Of a DNA stretch of 64,000 nt, positions 33,395 to 41,871 are shown one piece after another. The position numbers and the translations under genes were made by a program. The notes under the pieces are model-generated. The model was not told the origin of the DNA, ran no database searches, and saw nothing but the letters and a program-made list of their open reading frames with translations. Source of the stretch: Levilactobacillus andaensis (lineage in GTDB: Bacteria > Bacillota > Bacilli > Lactobacillales > Lactobacillaceae); assembly GCF_016861695.1 (NCBI RefSeq), contig NZ_BOLP01000014.1, forward strand, positions 1 through 64,000, in the 5' to 3' direction. The number at the start of each line of letters is the position of its first letter. Position 1 is the first letter of the stretch.

Positions 33395-34705
33395 TTAACC
33401 CACTTCAGTCAAACTCGTACTCTTGACCCAGTAGGATTTGTTATTTAATGTGAAGCGGAACCAGGTCGATTGGTCGCTAGCCTTGTAGCCTTGCTTGTTG
33501 ACCTTAATCTTAGTTCCGGCAGCGAAGTCCTTGGTGTGCGCCGTGGTCTTGGACAGGTAATTCGAGTTCAAGACGTGGTTGTACAGAGAGAAGTTGCTGC
33601 TGGTGTTGAGCGTGAAGGACTTGTTGGCGTCCGTGTAAGTGACCTTAGGGAAGTTCAAGGCCTTACTGTAGACCCAGTACTTGTAGCCGGAGTTCTTGCT
33701 GAAACGAATCCGGTACCAGGTCCCACTCCAGCCGCCTTTCTTTACGCCACGGCTGTCAACGTAGACCTTAGCGCCACGATAGTCAGAGCTTAAGCGACCC
33801 CAACCGATCTTGTAGGCACCGCTCGTCCCCTTAACGTGGTTGTAAACGGTCCAGTTCGTGTAGTTGTTCGCGAGGGTCGCCGTTTCGTTGTTCCCACCAT
33901 GGTAGTACTTGACCGTCTTTTGCTTGACGGTCGTAGTGTGATCCGTCGAACTGTCGGACGTGCTATTCGAGTTCGTGTTCGAGCTTGAGTTGTTTGAGCT
34001 AGAACTAGATGATGAGCTTGATGAGCTATCCGTGGTGTCAGTCGTTGTGCCACCCAAAGCCGCATATTGCGTCTTGACCAACGTCACGAAGTCATCCATG
34101 TTGTACGTCGTGCCAAAGTAGGTCCGGGCGTTGGTTGACCAGTAGCCATCTGGATCGGTATGCGTGGTCCCACCTAATAAGTTAGTCACGTCGTGGTGAG
34201 AAAGCACCGTTGTGTAGCGCTTAGGCGTCAAGCCGTATTGCTTTAAAATGTAGGCCGTGTAGTAGGCGGCGTTGTTCAGCTCTGAGGCAAAGGCAGCCTT
34301 AGAGTGGACTTCAATCTGCTCGAATTGAACGTAGCGCGCATTGGCAATCGGTCCGGCACCCCAGCAAAGATACTGGGTGTTGGCAATGTTAATGATGCTG
34401 TTAGCGTCAACGAACGTGTGGACAAAGGCATTTTGATAGTTTCGTTGCATATAAGCAATTTCATTATAAATAGTTGAGTTTGGGTTAGCCGTTTCGTGGA
34501 CCACAACCCCCTCGGGCTTACCATAACGGTAATTGTTCTTAGGAAAACCGGCCCAAATCTTACTGGTAATCTGAGGTGTTGCATAATTTTGACTCGCAAT
34601 GTAGTCATTGATTGAATTTGCACTGGCGTTGGTTGACCAAAACAGGCCGACACTACCCGCTAATAGAGCGATTCCCCGAACCGCCCAGCGATGCCATTTC
34701 TTCAT
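33395..34705 (-). CDS. Secreted N-acetylmuramoyl-L-alanine amidase with GW-type repeats
   Basis: 436 aa from ATG 34705 (AGGAGG upstream). Signal peptide to about residue 30 (ending ASA-N). Amidase_2 domain about 55-195, with zinc-type His in VVVHETAN, FVHTFV and LSHHDVTN..HTDPDGYW. A low-complexity Ser/Asn/Thr linker follows (about 215-260). The C-terminus carries two GW/SH3-like modules (WTVYNHVKG..YWVYSKAL and FSLYNHVL..YWVKSTSL) that would hold it to teichoic acids. It cuts the bond between MurNAc and L-Ala, so it is an autolysin. Monocistronic. Confidence 0.92.
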   Translation of the reverse strand: MKKWHRWAVRGIALLAGSVGLFWSTNASANSINDYIASQNYATPQITSKIWAGFPKNNYRYGKPEGVVVHETANPNSTIYNEIAYMQRNYQNAFVHTFVDANSIINIANTQYLCWGAGPIANARYVQFEQIEVHSKAAFASELNNAAYYTAYILKQYGLTPKRYTTVLSHHDVTNLLGGTTHTDPDGYWSTNARTYFGTTYNMDDFVTLVKTQYAALGGTTTDTTDSSSSSSSSSSSNNSSSNTNSNSTSDSSTDHTTTVKQKTVKYYHGGNNETATLANNYTNWTVYNHVKGTSGAYKIGWGRLSSDYRGAKVYVDSRGVKKGGWSGTWYRIRFSKNSGYKYWVYSKALNFPKVTYTDANKSFTLNTSSNFSLYNHVLNSNYLSKTTAHTKDFAAGTKIKVNKQGYKASDQSTWFRFTLNNKSYWVKSTSLTEVG

Positions 34706-35038
34706 ACTTATCTTCTCCTCCTGTAACAATCTCTTATAAATAACGGTATAACGCAACGCCTAAATTATAACGTATTTTCCGGGAGTTGCGTATTGATTAA
34801 GAAAACAATTTTTTATCCGGTCGTTCGGGAAACTCTCATAATATTTGATATTGTGGAAACATTAGTCGTGAATTGCTTGGTTTGGCGCTGTTAACATCAA
34901 AAAGAATCGATAAAGTTCGGAATCCGGCCATTATTTCAAACTCCTTACAATTCGATTGCGAGTTCGAGAAAGACTTTGCTTGCGTGAGTCCGCTAAGTTA
35001 GCTATAATGTTACTTTGCATACGAAAGGAGCGACGAAC

Positions 35039-35269
35039 ATGGCTGAGACTACTGAGATTAAGATTGGCGATTACGTTGCGGCAAAGAAATTTGGTCCATT
35101 GGAACACGGATTTACCGGAGAAGTGACCAAAGTGTATGATAATTCAGTTTTAGTTGAAATTAGAGACTACGATCCGGCCGATAAAACGGCGGTGGGTGAC
35201 ATGAATAACCGTGCTGTTGTGCGGAAGTCAGCTGCTAAGATTACGGGACACGTAGCGGATAAAAACTAA
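35039..35269 (+). CDS. DUF2187-like KOW-type small protein
   Basis: 76 aa from ATG 35039 with AAAGGAG 8 nt upstream. The core VAAKKFGPLEHGFTGEVTKVYDNSVLVEI is a short SH3/KOW-like barrel, the pattern of DUF2187 (YkvS-like) proteins. Ends basic. Function unknown. It precedes tRNA-Gly with its own promoter-like TATAATG box near 35002. Confidence 0.75.
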   Translation: MAETTEIKIGDYVAAKKFGPLEHGFTGEVTKVYDNSVLVEIRDYDPADKTAVGDMNNRAVVRKSAAKITGHVADKN

Positions 35270-35347
35270 CTTTTGTAACTTTTTTTGAATTTATTTGCAA
35301 AAAATGATGACAACTCACAGATGGTATGCTATACTTTTCTGTGTTGT

Positions 35348-35418
35348 GCGGGTGTAGTTTAGTGGTAAAATTCAAGCTTCCCAAGCTTGCGTCGCGGGTC
35401 CGATTCCCGTCACCCGCT
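35348..35418 (+). tRNA. tRNA-Gly (CCC)
   Basis: Acceptor GCGGGTG/CACCCGC, anticodon stem CAAGC/GCTTG with loop TTCCCAA (anticodon CCC), discriminator T. A TGCTATACT box just upstream is a good -10. No encoded CCA. Confidence 0.95.
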
Positions 35419-35429
35419 TTCGAATGTTG

Positions 35430-35453
35430 GGCGGCCTTCTGGGTCGTCTTTCT
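35430..35453 (+). terminator. Terminator of tRNA-Gly
   Basis: GGCGGCC pairs with GGTCGTC (two G-T pairs), followed by TTTCTT. Weak tail. Confidence 0.6.
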
Positions 35454-35469
35454 TATTTATTCGAAAGCT

Positions 35470-35670
35470 TTTCATCGTCATTGCATAAGTACGTGAGGAA
35501 ACTTCTTTTCAGCGAATCCGGGAGGCTGCGAGCCGGATAGGAAGACCACATGGAACGGGGCAGTGAACGACATTTAAACTGAATTTTAAAGTGGACTTAA
35601 AAGTCAATCAGAGTGGTACCGCGGGTCGTCTCGTCTCTTACAAATAATTTTGTAGGGGGCGTTTTTTTAT
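35470..35670 (+). promoter_or_regulatory. T-box riboswitch of argS, specifier CGG (Arg)
   Basis: The T-box GAGTGGTACCGCGGG lies at 35610-35624. Stem I can be drawn: base TCGTCATTGC (35475-35484) with GCAGTGAACGA (35560-35570), then an internal loop with AGTA (35488-35491) opposite GAACGG (35553-35558), the loop E arrangement of specifier loops. The codon after GAA is CGG, Arg, which fits argS. The terminator is at 35632-35668. Uncharged tRNA-Arg should favour read-through. Confidence 0.85.
35632..35668 (+). terminator. T-box terminator
   Basis: 13-bp stem CGTCTCTTACAAA/TTTGTAGGGGGCG followed by TTTTTTT, directly after the T-box, whose 3' flank supplies the alternative antiterminator. Confidence 0.85.
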
Positions 35671-35736
35671 CCTGCGAACCAAATGGTGTAGACTGAGACT
35701 ATCAACGTCACTCAAGAAAGTAGGAGGAATATCAGG

Positions 35737-37428
35737 ATGGATTACAAACAAACGGTTACAGCAGTTCTGGCTACTGCGTTAGACGGACAATTGACTGCGG
35801 ACGAAATTTCCGCTAAGTTGGAACGCCCAAAGACGTCAGACAAAGGGGACATGGCGTTTCCCACGTTTACGTTAGCTAAGTTATTACACAAGGCACCACA
35901 GCAGATTGCACAGGACCTGGCCGACAAACTCGACACGACGGCCTTTGAAAAGGTTGAAGTGGTGGGGCCTTACCTGAACTTCTTCTTCGACAAGGGTGCG
36001 TACAGTGAAGCTACGCTGGACACGGTGCTGACGGCTGGTGCCAACTACGGTCAAAACGAAGATGGCAACGGTGGTAACGTGCCAATCGATATGTCTTCAC
36101 CTAACATTGCTAAGCCAATGTCCATGGGTCACTTGCGGTCAACGGTGATTGGGAACTCCATCGCCGAAATCTTGACCAAGAACGGCTATCACCCAATCAA
36201 AGACAATCACTTGGGTGACTGGGGCACACAATTCGGGAAGCTCATCACGGCTTACAAGCTGTGGGGGAACGAAGAAGACGTCAAGAAGGATCCCATCAAC
36301 AAGTTGGTGGAATACTACGTCCGTTTCCATAAGGAAGATGTTGACAAGCCAGAACTTGACGACGTTGCCCGTGAATGGTTCAAGAAGCTCGAAGACGGCG
36401 ACCCAGAAGCCCATCATCTGTGGGAATGGTTCCGGAAGGCTTCCCTGCAAGAATTCAATGACGTTTACGAAGAACTTGGTGTGAAGTTTGATACCTACAA
36501 TGGTGAAGCCTTCTACAATGACAAGTTGGCCGAAGTCGTTCAAATCTTGAAGGATAAGAACTTACTGGTTGAATCTCAAGGCGCCCAAGTCGTTGATTTG
36601 AGCAAGTACGACTTGAATCCCGCATTGATCTTGAAGAGTGACGGGGCCTCCCTGTACATCACGCGAGACATTGCGACCGCTCTGTATCGTGACCGGACTT
36701 ACAAGCCAGCCAAAAACTTATACGTGGTTGGTTCCGAACAAACTTACTACTTTAAGCAATTGAAGGCTGTGTTGAAGGAAATGGGCGTGCCATCAGCTGA
36801 CGACTTACAACACGTGCCATTCGGTCTGATTACCGTTGATGGGAAGAAATTGTCCACCCGTTCAGGTCGGATCATTCTGTTGGCAAAGGTTTTGGAAGAA
36901 TCCATCAAACTGGCCGGCGAAGAAATCAACGAAAAGAATCCTGACTTGGCTAACAAGGAAGAGGTTGCTAAGCAGGTCGGTGTTGGGGCCATCGTCTTCG
37001 GTGACTTGAAGAACGAACGGACCAACAACATCGACTTCGTCTTAGCTGACCAATTGAAGTTCGAAGGTGAAACGGGTCCTTACGTCCAATACTCTCACGC
37101 TCGGGCTGAAAGCATCCTGCGCAAGGCGGGGAACGTTGACGTGACGGCTACTGGTAACCAAGTGGCCGACCCAGAGGCTTGGGATACGATCAAGACGTTG
37201 GCCGACTTTCCAGCGATGGTCAAGATGGCCTGCGACGAACTCGAACCATCTGTCATTGCCAAGTATGCTATTCGTTTGGCCAAGACGTTCAACAAGTACT
37301 ATGCGCACTCTAAGATCTTGACGGAAGACGCCGACCTACCAGCACGTTTGGCACTGGTTAAGGCTGTTTCCACGGTCTTAAAGGAAAGCTTACGTCTCTT
37401 GGGTGTCCAAGCACCAGACGAAATGTAA
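35737..37428 (+). CDS. argS: Arginyl-tRNA synthetase
   Basis: 563 aa. Class I synthetase charging tRNA-Arg. N-terminal tRNA-binding domain, then the SSPNIAKPMSMGHLRST segment near residue 118-135 (HIGH equivalent GHLR), and the KMSK equivalent KLSTRSG near 371, as usual for ArgRS. The C-terminal helical anticodon domain starts near 445. TAGGAGG precedes the ATG. Controlled by the T-box. argR follows, so arginine supply and charging are handled side by side. Confidence 0.97.
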   Translation: MDYKQTVTAVLATALDGQLTADEISAKLERPKTSDKGDMAFPTFTLAKLLHKAPQQIAQDLADKLDTTAFEKVEVVGPYLNFFFDKGAYSEATLDTVLTAGANYGQNEDGNGGNVPIDMSSPNIAKPMSMGHLRSTVIGNSIAEILTKNGYHPIKDNHLGDWGTQFGKLITAYKLWGNEEDVKKDPINKLVEYYVRFHKEDVDKPELDDVAREWFKKLEDGDPEAHHLWEWFRKASLQEFNDVYEELGVKFDTYNGEAFYNDKLAEVVQILKDKNLLVESQGAQVVDLSKYDLNPALILKSDGASLYITRDIATALYRDRTYKPAKNLYVVGSEQTYYFKQLKAVLKEMGVPSADDLQHVPFGLITVDGKKLSTRSGRIILLAKVLEESIKLAGEEINEKNPDLANKEEVAKQVGVGAIVFGDLKNERTNNIDFVLADQLKFEGETGPYVQYSHARAESILRKAGNVDVTATGNQVADPEAWDTIKTLADFPAMVKMACDELEPSVIAKYAIRLAKTFNKYYAHSKILTEDADLPARLALVKAVSTVLKESLRLLGVQAPDEM

Positions 37429-37445
37429 TTAAACCAATGTGTGAG

Positions 37446-37472
37446 AAGGCTGCCGTCATGGGGCCTTTTTTT
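37446..37472 (+). terminator. Terminator of argS
   Basis: AAGGC-TG-CC / GGGGCCTT stem followed by TTTTTTT. Confidence 0.8.
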
Positions 37473-37483
37473 GTTGGTGTGAA

Positions 37484-37521
37484 ATGGTCGCACTGCGGAA
37501 TCCCTGGACACCGTAGTGCAA
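37484..37521. repeat. Remnant of repeat B: ends joined tail to tail (B7)
   Basis: TGGTCGCACTGCGG (reverse 3' end of B) runs directly into GGAATCCCTGG and a diverged CCGTAGTGCAA (forward 3' end), making a short imperfect palindrome. Confidence 0.55.
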
Positions 37522-37679
37522 ACGAATCACATCACTCTGGTTCGCAACTGTGTTAAGTAAGGTTCTTTGCGTTGAAAACGAATATTTGGTACACTTACTT
37601 TATAAATATGCAGAGTCATGTGGCTAAATTCCGCATCCTTTGTTATACTTAATGCAAATTTATGCGGGAGGGTCGCCAT

Positions 37680-38147
37680 ATGAAAAAAAGTATTCGCCAA
37701 GCACGCATTGAACAATTAATTAACCAATACCCCATCGGAACACAAGAAGAACTGATGGAACACCTTGAGGAGGTTGGCATTCAGGCGACCCAGGCCACCA
37801 TTTCCAGAGACATTCGGGAAATGCAGATCGTTAAGGCCCAAGATGGCCATGGGCACCTGCGTTACACGATTTTTAAGGCCGGTAACCGTAGCGAAGAAGA
37901 ACACCTCAAGGAAACCATTAATGAAGTGGTGACGGGGCTAACGCGCGTTGAATTTGTCAACATTTTGAAAACGCTGCCGAGTAATGGGAACCTGCTGGCA
38001 GCCATCTTTGATGATTTGAATTTACCAGAGATTGCCGGGACGTTAGCCGGTCACGACACCATCTTCATCATTAGTCCCAATGCCGAAGTCGCCGAGAAAC
38101 TCCACGACGAAATTGCGGCTGAAATGAATCCAGAAATTATCCATTAA
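37680..38147 (+). CDS. argR: Arginine repressor
   Basis: 155 aa from ATG 37680 with GGGAGGG upstream. N-terminal winged helix (QEELMEHLEEVGIQATQATISRDI; the S-R-D-I motif near residue 46 is the ArgR recognition helix) and a C-terminal hexamer/arginine-binding domain with G-N-L-L-A-A-I-F-D and G-T-L-A-G-H-D-T-I-F near 125. Controls arginine metabolism genes. AT-rich TGCA-containing palindromic pieces upstream (TATGCAG near 37610, AATGCAAATTTATGC near 37655) could be ARG boxes for autoregulation. Confidence 0.95.
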   Translation: MKKSIRQARIEQLINQYPIGTQEELMEHLEEVGIQATQATISRDIREMQIVKAQDGHGHLRYTIFKAGNRSEEEHLKETINEVVTGLTRVEFVNILKTLPSNGNLLAAIFDDLNLPEIAGTLAGHDTIFIISPNAEVAEKLHDEIAAEMNPEIIH

Positions 38148-38151
38148 ATTC

Positions 38152-38192
38152 AAAAAACGCCAGCCGGTCGATTGCCGTTTGGCGTTTTTTTA
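38152..38192 (+). terminator. Terminator of argR
   Basis: AAAAAACGCCA pairs with TGGCGTTTTTT; symmetric runs. Confidence 0.9.
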
Positions 38193-38393
38193 CTAATGTT
38201 AAGTTGATTTAAAATTGGCGATGATCGTTGGTCCAACGGCATTACTCGCAAATTAAGCTTGCTTAAAGGTTCTTAAAGTTTGGGAGAAAGTGGGGAGACC
38301 CCGCGTGACTATGCTAAAATAGTTTTAATACAATTGAGGGGCATGCTGTGGCGCGACCACAACACGTAACTATGATAGAAGAGGCTACTTAAA

Positions 38394-40493
38394 ATGAATA
38401 ACCAACAACCTAATCAGACTTTTTGGTCAGGCTTTAAAATACGGTTCAAGCAGTTCTGGCGGCGATTTCAAATGACCCGCTGGCTGATTGTGGTCATTCT
38501 CACCCTCGTTTTCGTGATGAGTGCGTACCTGACGTTTATGGCGAAAACGGCCAACGTTGGGGACCTCAAAGCTGCGTTGGAAAACCCAACCCAGATTTAT
38601 GACCGTAGTAATCAAAAGGCCGGCACGCTATACTCCCAGAAGGGAACCTACGTGGCGTTGTCCAAAATTTCAACCAATGTTCAAGACGCCGTGGTCTCCA
38701 CGGAAGACCGGAACTTTTACCACGAGTACGGGTTTTCTGTAAAGGGCTATGCGCGGGCATTTTTCCTGTATGCCAAGAATAAAGTGTTACGCAGAGGCTA
38801 CATTAGTGGTGGGGGAAGTACGTTGACCCAACAATTAGTGAAGAATGCGTACTTAACTCAGGAGCAGACGTTTACGCGGAAGTTCAAGGAACTTTTCCTA
38901 TCGATCGAAGTGGAAAATGTCTACAGCAAGAAGGATATTCTGTCGATGTACCTGAACAATGCCTACTTCGGCAACGGGGTCTGGGGGGTTCAGGATGCCG
39001 CCAGACGTTATTTCGGTAAGAGTGCCGCTACATTGACGGTTCCGGAATCCGCCGTGTTGGCTGGTATGTTGACGTCGCCGAGCGCCTACAACCCAATCGA
39101 CCATCCCAAGGCGGCTAAAGCTCGTCGGAATGTCGTGTTGGGGTTGATGGCAGAGACTGGAGCCATCACGAGTGACGCGGCCAAGCAGTACCAGGCTAGT
39201 GCGTTAACGACGACCGACAACTACGCCTACAAGAATAGTTACAAGTATCCGTATTTCTTCGACGCTGTCATCAACGAGGCTGTTAGCAAGTATGGCTTGA
39301 CGGAATCAGAAATCATGAACAAGGGGTATAAAATCTACACGACGTTGGATCAGGCGAACCAGACGCAGATGCAGACCCTCTTTAAAAATGATGCTTACTT
39401 CCCAGCCAATGCCAGCGATGGGACCAAGGTTCAGGCGGCAAGTATTGCGATCGACCCGAACACGGGTGGTGTCGAGGCTGTCGTCGGTGGCCGTGGTCAA
39501 CACGTCTTCCGGGGCTACAACCGGGCCACGCAGATGCGGCGGCAACCGGGGTCGACCATTAAGCCGTTGGCCGTTTACACGCCCGCGCTGGAAAATGGCT
39601 ACTACTATGATTCCGAATTGACCGATAAGAAGCAGTCATATGGGACCAATAAATATTCACCACACAACTATGGGAACCAGTACAGTGGGAAGGTGCCGAT
39701 GTATTCGGCCTTAGCGCAGAGTAAAAACGCACCGGCCGTTTGGTTGCTTAACAAGATTGGCGTCGACAAAGGGTACGAGTCCGTGAAGAAATTCGGCCTG
39801 CCCGTCTCGAAGTCGGATAAGAACTTAGCGTTAGCGCTGGGTGGCTTGAAGACCGGGGTCTCGCCACAACAATTGGCGCAGGCCTACACAGCGTTTGCCA
39901 ACCAGGGGACGATGAGCTCGGCGCACTACATTCGCAAGATCGTCGATGCCTCCGGTAATGTCATTGTGGATAACAGTGACACCAAGGCTAAGCAGACCAA
40001 GGTCATGTCGCACAAGGTCGCTAAGGAAATGACCAGTATGATGATGGGCGTCTTCAACTACGGGACGGGTGCGAGTGCTAAACCGTATGGCTATACGATT
40101 GCCGGGAAGACCGGGAGTACCGAAGCCGATGGGGATGCCGATGCAACCCGTGATAAATGGATTGTGGGATACACGCCAGACGTTGTTGTGACGACCTGGG
40201 AAGGTTTCGACAGTACCAGCTCGACGCACCATTTGGAGGACGTGAGTGGTACCGGCGAAGGTCCACTGTACCAGGCAGAAATGCAGGCCATCTTGCCAAA
40301 TACCAAGGGCACGGCATTCGACACGAAGGATGCCTCGACCATTGCCAAGGCCGAAAGCAACGGGACCAGCTCGTCAGGTAGCGACGTCTGGGATCAAGTC
40401 CAAAAGGGTATCGACAATGCCGGCAAGCAGTTCAACAACGCTGCCGACACGGTCAAGTCCTGGTGGGAAAAGGCAAAGTCGGCCTTGAACTAG
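38394..40493 (+). CDS. Class A penicillin-binding protein (PBP2A/PBP1A-like)
   Basis: 699 aa. Short cytosolic tail, one membrane anchor (about 30-50), GT51 glycosyltransferase domain with EDRNFYHEYG (catalytic Glu near 105) and GGGSTLTQQLVKN near 142, then a transpeptidase domain with STIK near 387, SKN near 443 and KTGS near 572. A Ser/Asn-rich C-terminal tail ends in an amphipathic helix. Builds and crosslinks peptidoglycan outside the membrane. Ribosome site GAAGAGG. Truncated repeat B lies 20 nt after the stop. Confidence 0.95.
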   Translation: MNNQQPNQTFWSGFKIRFKQFWRRFQMTRWLIVVILTLVFVMSAYLTFMAKTANVGDLKAALENPTQIYDRSNQKAGTLYSQKGTYVALSKISTNVQDAVVSTEDRNFYHEYGFSVKGYARAFFLYAKNKVLRRGYISGGGSTLTQQLVKNAYLTQEQTFTRKFKELFLSIEVENVYSKKDILSMYLNNAYFGNGVWGVQDAARRYFGKSAATLTVPESAVLAGMLTSPSAYNPIDHPKAAKARRNVVLGLMAETGAITSDAAKQYQASALTTTDNYAYKNSYKYPYFFDAVINEAVSKYGLTESEIMNKGYKIYTTLDQANQTQMQTLFKNDAYFPANASDGTKVQAASIAIDPNTGGVEAVVGGRGQHVFRGYNRATQMRRQPGSTIKPLAVYTPALENGYYYDSELTDKKQSYGTNKYSPHNYGNQYSGKVPMYSALAQSKNAPAVWLLNKIGVDKGYESVKKFGLPVSKSDKNLALALGGLKTGVSPQQLAQAYTAFANQGTMSSAHYIRKIVDASGNVIVDNSDTKAKQTKVMSHKVAKEMTSMMMGVFNYGTGASAKPYGYTIAGKTGSTEADGDADATRDKWIVGYTPDVVVTTWEGFDSTSSTHHLEDVSGTGEGPLYQAEMQAILPNTKGTAFDTKDASTIAKAESNGTSSSGSDVWDQVQKGIDNAGKQFNNAADTVKSWWEKAKSALN

Positions 40494-40512
40494 GGTAGTG
40501 TGGATATAACAT

Positions 40513-40565
40513 TGCCGCACTGCGGCTACCAGGGATTCCGACTGCTGTGGGGACACTTCAGCCTC
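40513..40565 (-). repeat. Repeat B, truncated 3' third, reverse (B5)
   Basis: Reverse copy of the last 53 nt of B (GCACTGCGGCTACCAGGG to CACTTCAGCCT). It stops exactly where the AGCCT hairpin would begin. Confidence 0.75.
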
Positions 40566-40613
40566 TACTGCTGTAAGATTGGTATGACTTAACTTTAAAT
40601 AATTGTTTTGATG

Positions 40614-40660
40614 GACGTGATGGTTGATTGGAAAATTTCAATTAGCCATCACGTCCATTT
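40614..40660 (+). terminator. Possible terminator after the PBP gene
   Basis: GACGTGATGG/CCATCACGTC plus inner TGATTG/CAATTA, followed by CATTTTCG. Weak T-run, 120 nt after the stop. Confidence 0.5.
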
Positions 40661-40776
40661 TCGTTTATGTCGTATTTGGTTGCGGCCTCTGAGGATAAAT
40701 GGATAGGTCACACTACGATTATTAGCTAGCATGACCGTATATTCTGTCTGAACTTCATAATGGGAAATCACTAACC

Positions 40777-40962
40777 TTAGCCGCAGGAGGCCAGAGATGG
40801 AGCCAGCCGTGACGACGATGTTTGTCGGGGTATTTTCCCGACTTACATCGTGGGACGATCTGAGAGACGCGTGAACTTCGCGGCTTTCAGGCGAGCCGGA
40901 AGCCATCGGCTGGAGGCGTTCCCCATGGCAGGCGGAATCTCTGGCAGCCGGAGGCGACCACT
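40777..40962 (+). repeat. Repeat B, full but diverged copy (B6)
   Basis: From AGCCGCAGGAGGCCAGAGATG to GCAGCCGGAGGCGACC. The middle is strongly diverged, yet the hairpins are re-formed: ACGATGT..ACATCGT and AGCCG/CGGCT in place of AGCCTGA/TCAGGCT. Confidence 0.8.
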
Positions 40963-41060
40963 TTAAGCAAGTGTAGAATTTTCGTTGGGCCCAAGGAAAA
41001 AGCATGGTACAATGAATAGGTGGTAATTCTGGGCATAAGGCCCAATTAGGAGGAACACCA

Positions 41061-41405
41061 ATGGCTGACAAGATGCAAGACTTGAGCGAACAAATCGCCC
41101 AAGCACTACAAGATACGGATCAATTTAAGAGTCTCAAAGCTTCTTTCGAGGCAATGAAGGCAGACGACGACACCTACACGCTGTTCAAGCAATTCCAACA
41201 AATTCAGTTGGACTTACAACAGAAGCAGATGGCCGGCCAACAATTAACTGACGACGAAATGAAGAACGCCCGTGAAGTTGCTGACAAGGTTGCTAAGATT
41301 GATACCATCAAGGCTTTAATGGAAGCAGAACGGGGCGTTAACGACCTGTTATCCAACTTAAATAAGATGATTACCGAACCCATCCAAAACATTTACCAGG
41401 GCTAG
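41061..41405 (+). CDS. YheA/YmcA-like (UPF0342, DUF964) protein
   Basis: 114 aa, almost wholly helical: repeated amphipathic helices (LSEQIAQALQDTDQF, LFKQFQQIQLDLQQKQ, REVADKVAKIDTIKAL). This is the UPF0342/YlbF group; related YlbF-YmcA proteins in Bacillus act with RNase Y, but YheA itself has no settled role. TAGGAGGAA precedes the ATG. Monocistronic. Confidence 0.85.
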   Translation: MADKMQDLSEQIAQALQDTDQFKSLKASFEAMKADDDTYTLFKQFQQIQLDLQQKQMAGQQLTDDEMKNAREVADKVAKIDTIKALMEAERGVNDLLSNLNKMITEPIQNIYQG

Positions 41406-41410
41406 GCAAA

Positions 41411-41462
41411 GGATCGTCGGCGCAACCACTCATTCGGGAGGTCGGTGCCGGCGATTTTTTTC
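41411..41462 (+). terminator. Terminator of the yheA-like gene
   Basis: TCGTCGGCGC pairs with GTGCCGGCGA (G-T allowed), followed by TTTTTTTTC. Confidence 0.75.
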
Positions 41463-41501
41463 GATTCAGACTAAAGAGTACAAAAACGATTGGTGGCTTC
41501 C

Positions 41502-41674
41502 TCGCCTTACCGGCCGGCAGATATGGGCTGGAACGGTGCGAACACAACTTGAAGCCTCGAAAGCCACGAGTCTCCAAGGTTGGTTTTCTGCTAAGCCGGT
41601 GGGAAAATCACCACCAGCTAAGCAGAACGACGCGCCTGAGCCCATATCTGCCGACCTCTCGGCTAAACACGGTG
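41502..41674 (+). repeat. Repeat A, full copy (A4)
   Basis: Closing helix GGCAGATATGGGCT/AGCCCATATCTGCC, second arm TTCTGCT/AGCAGAA with inner GGTGG/CCACC. It is 40 nt behind a terminator. A B remnant follows about 100 nt later. Confidence 0.87.
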
Positions 41675-41772
41675 GTCCTCTGGCAGCTAAAATGATTATA
41701 AAAGTTGTTGTCAGTTAGATTGGAAAATTTGCTGAGTACGAGGTGTTGAGCAATTATTATGGTCGCGTGCAG

Positions 41773-41812
41773 TCTAAGCCGGAGAAATTCCTGGTAGACC
41801 TAGTGCAATCAG
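41773..41812 (+). repeat. Remnant of repeat B at the composite position
   Basis: TCTAAGCCGGAG (start of B) joined to AAATTCCTGGTAGACCTAGTGC (diverged end of B); the middle is gone. Its spacing behind A4 is the same as in intact composites, which supports the reading. Confidence 0.5.
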
Positions 41813-41871
41813 GTCACATTAGTTTAATAATCAGTAAATTTGATTCAGATAGAAAAGGGGGAGCTCTTACC

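Noticed and set aside
40649-41071. 140-codon minus-strand frame
   Set aside because: Its sequence is repeat B6 read in reverse plus the yheA promoter; no start signal.
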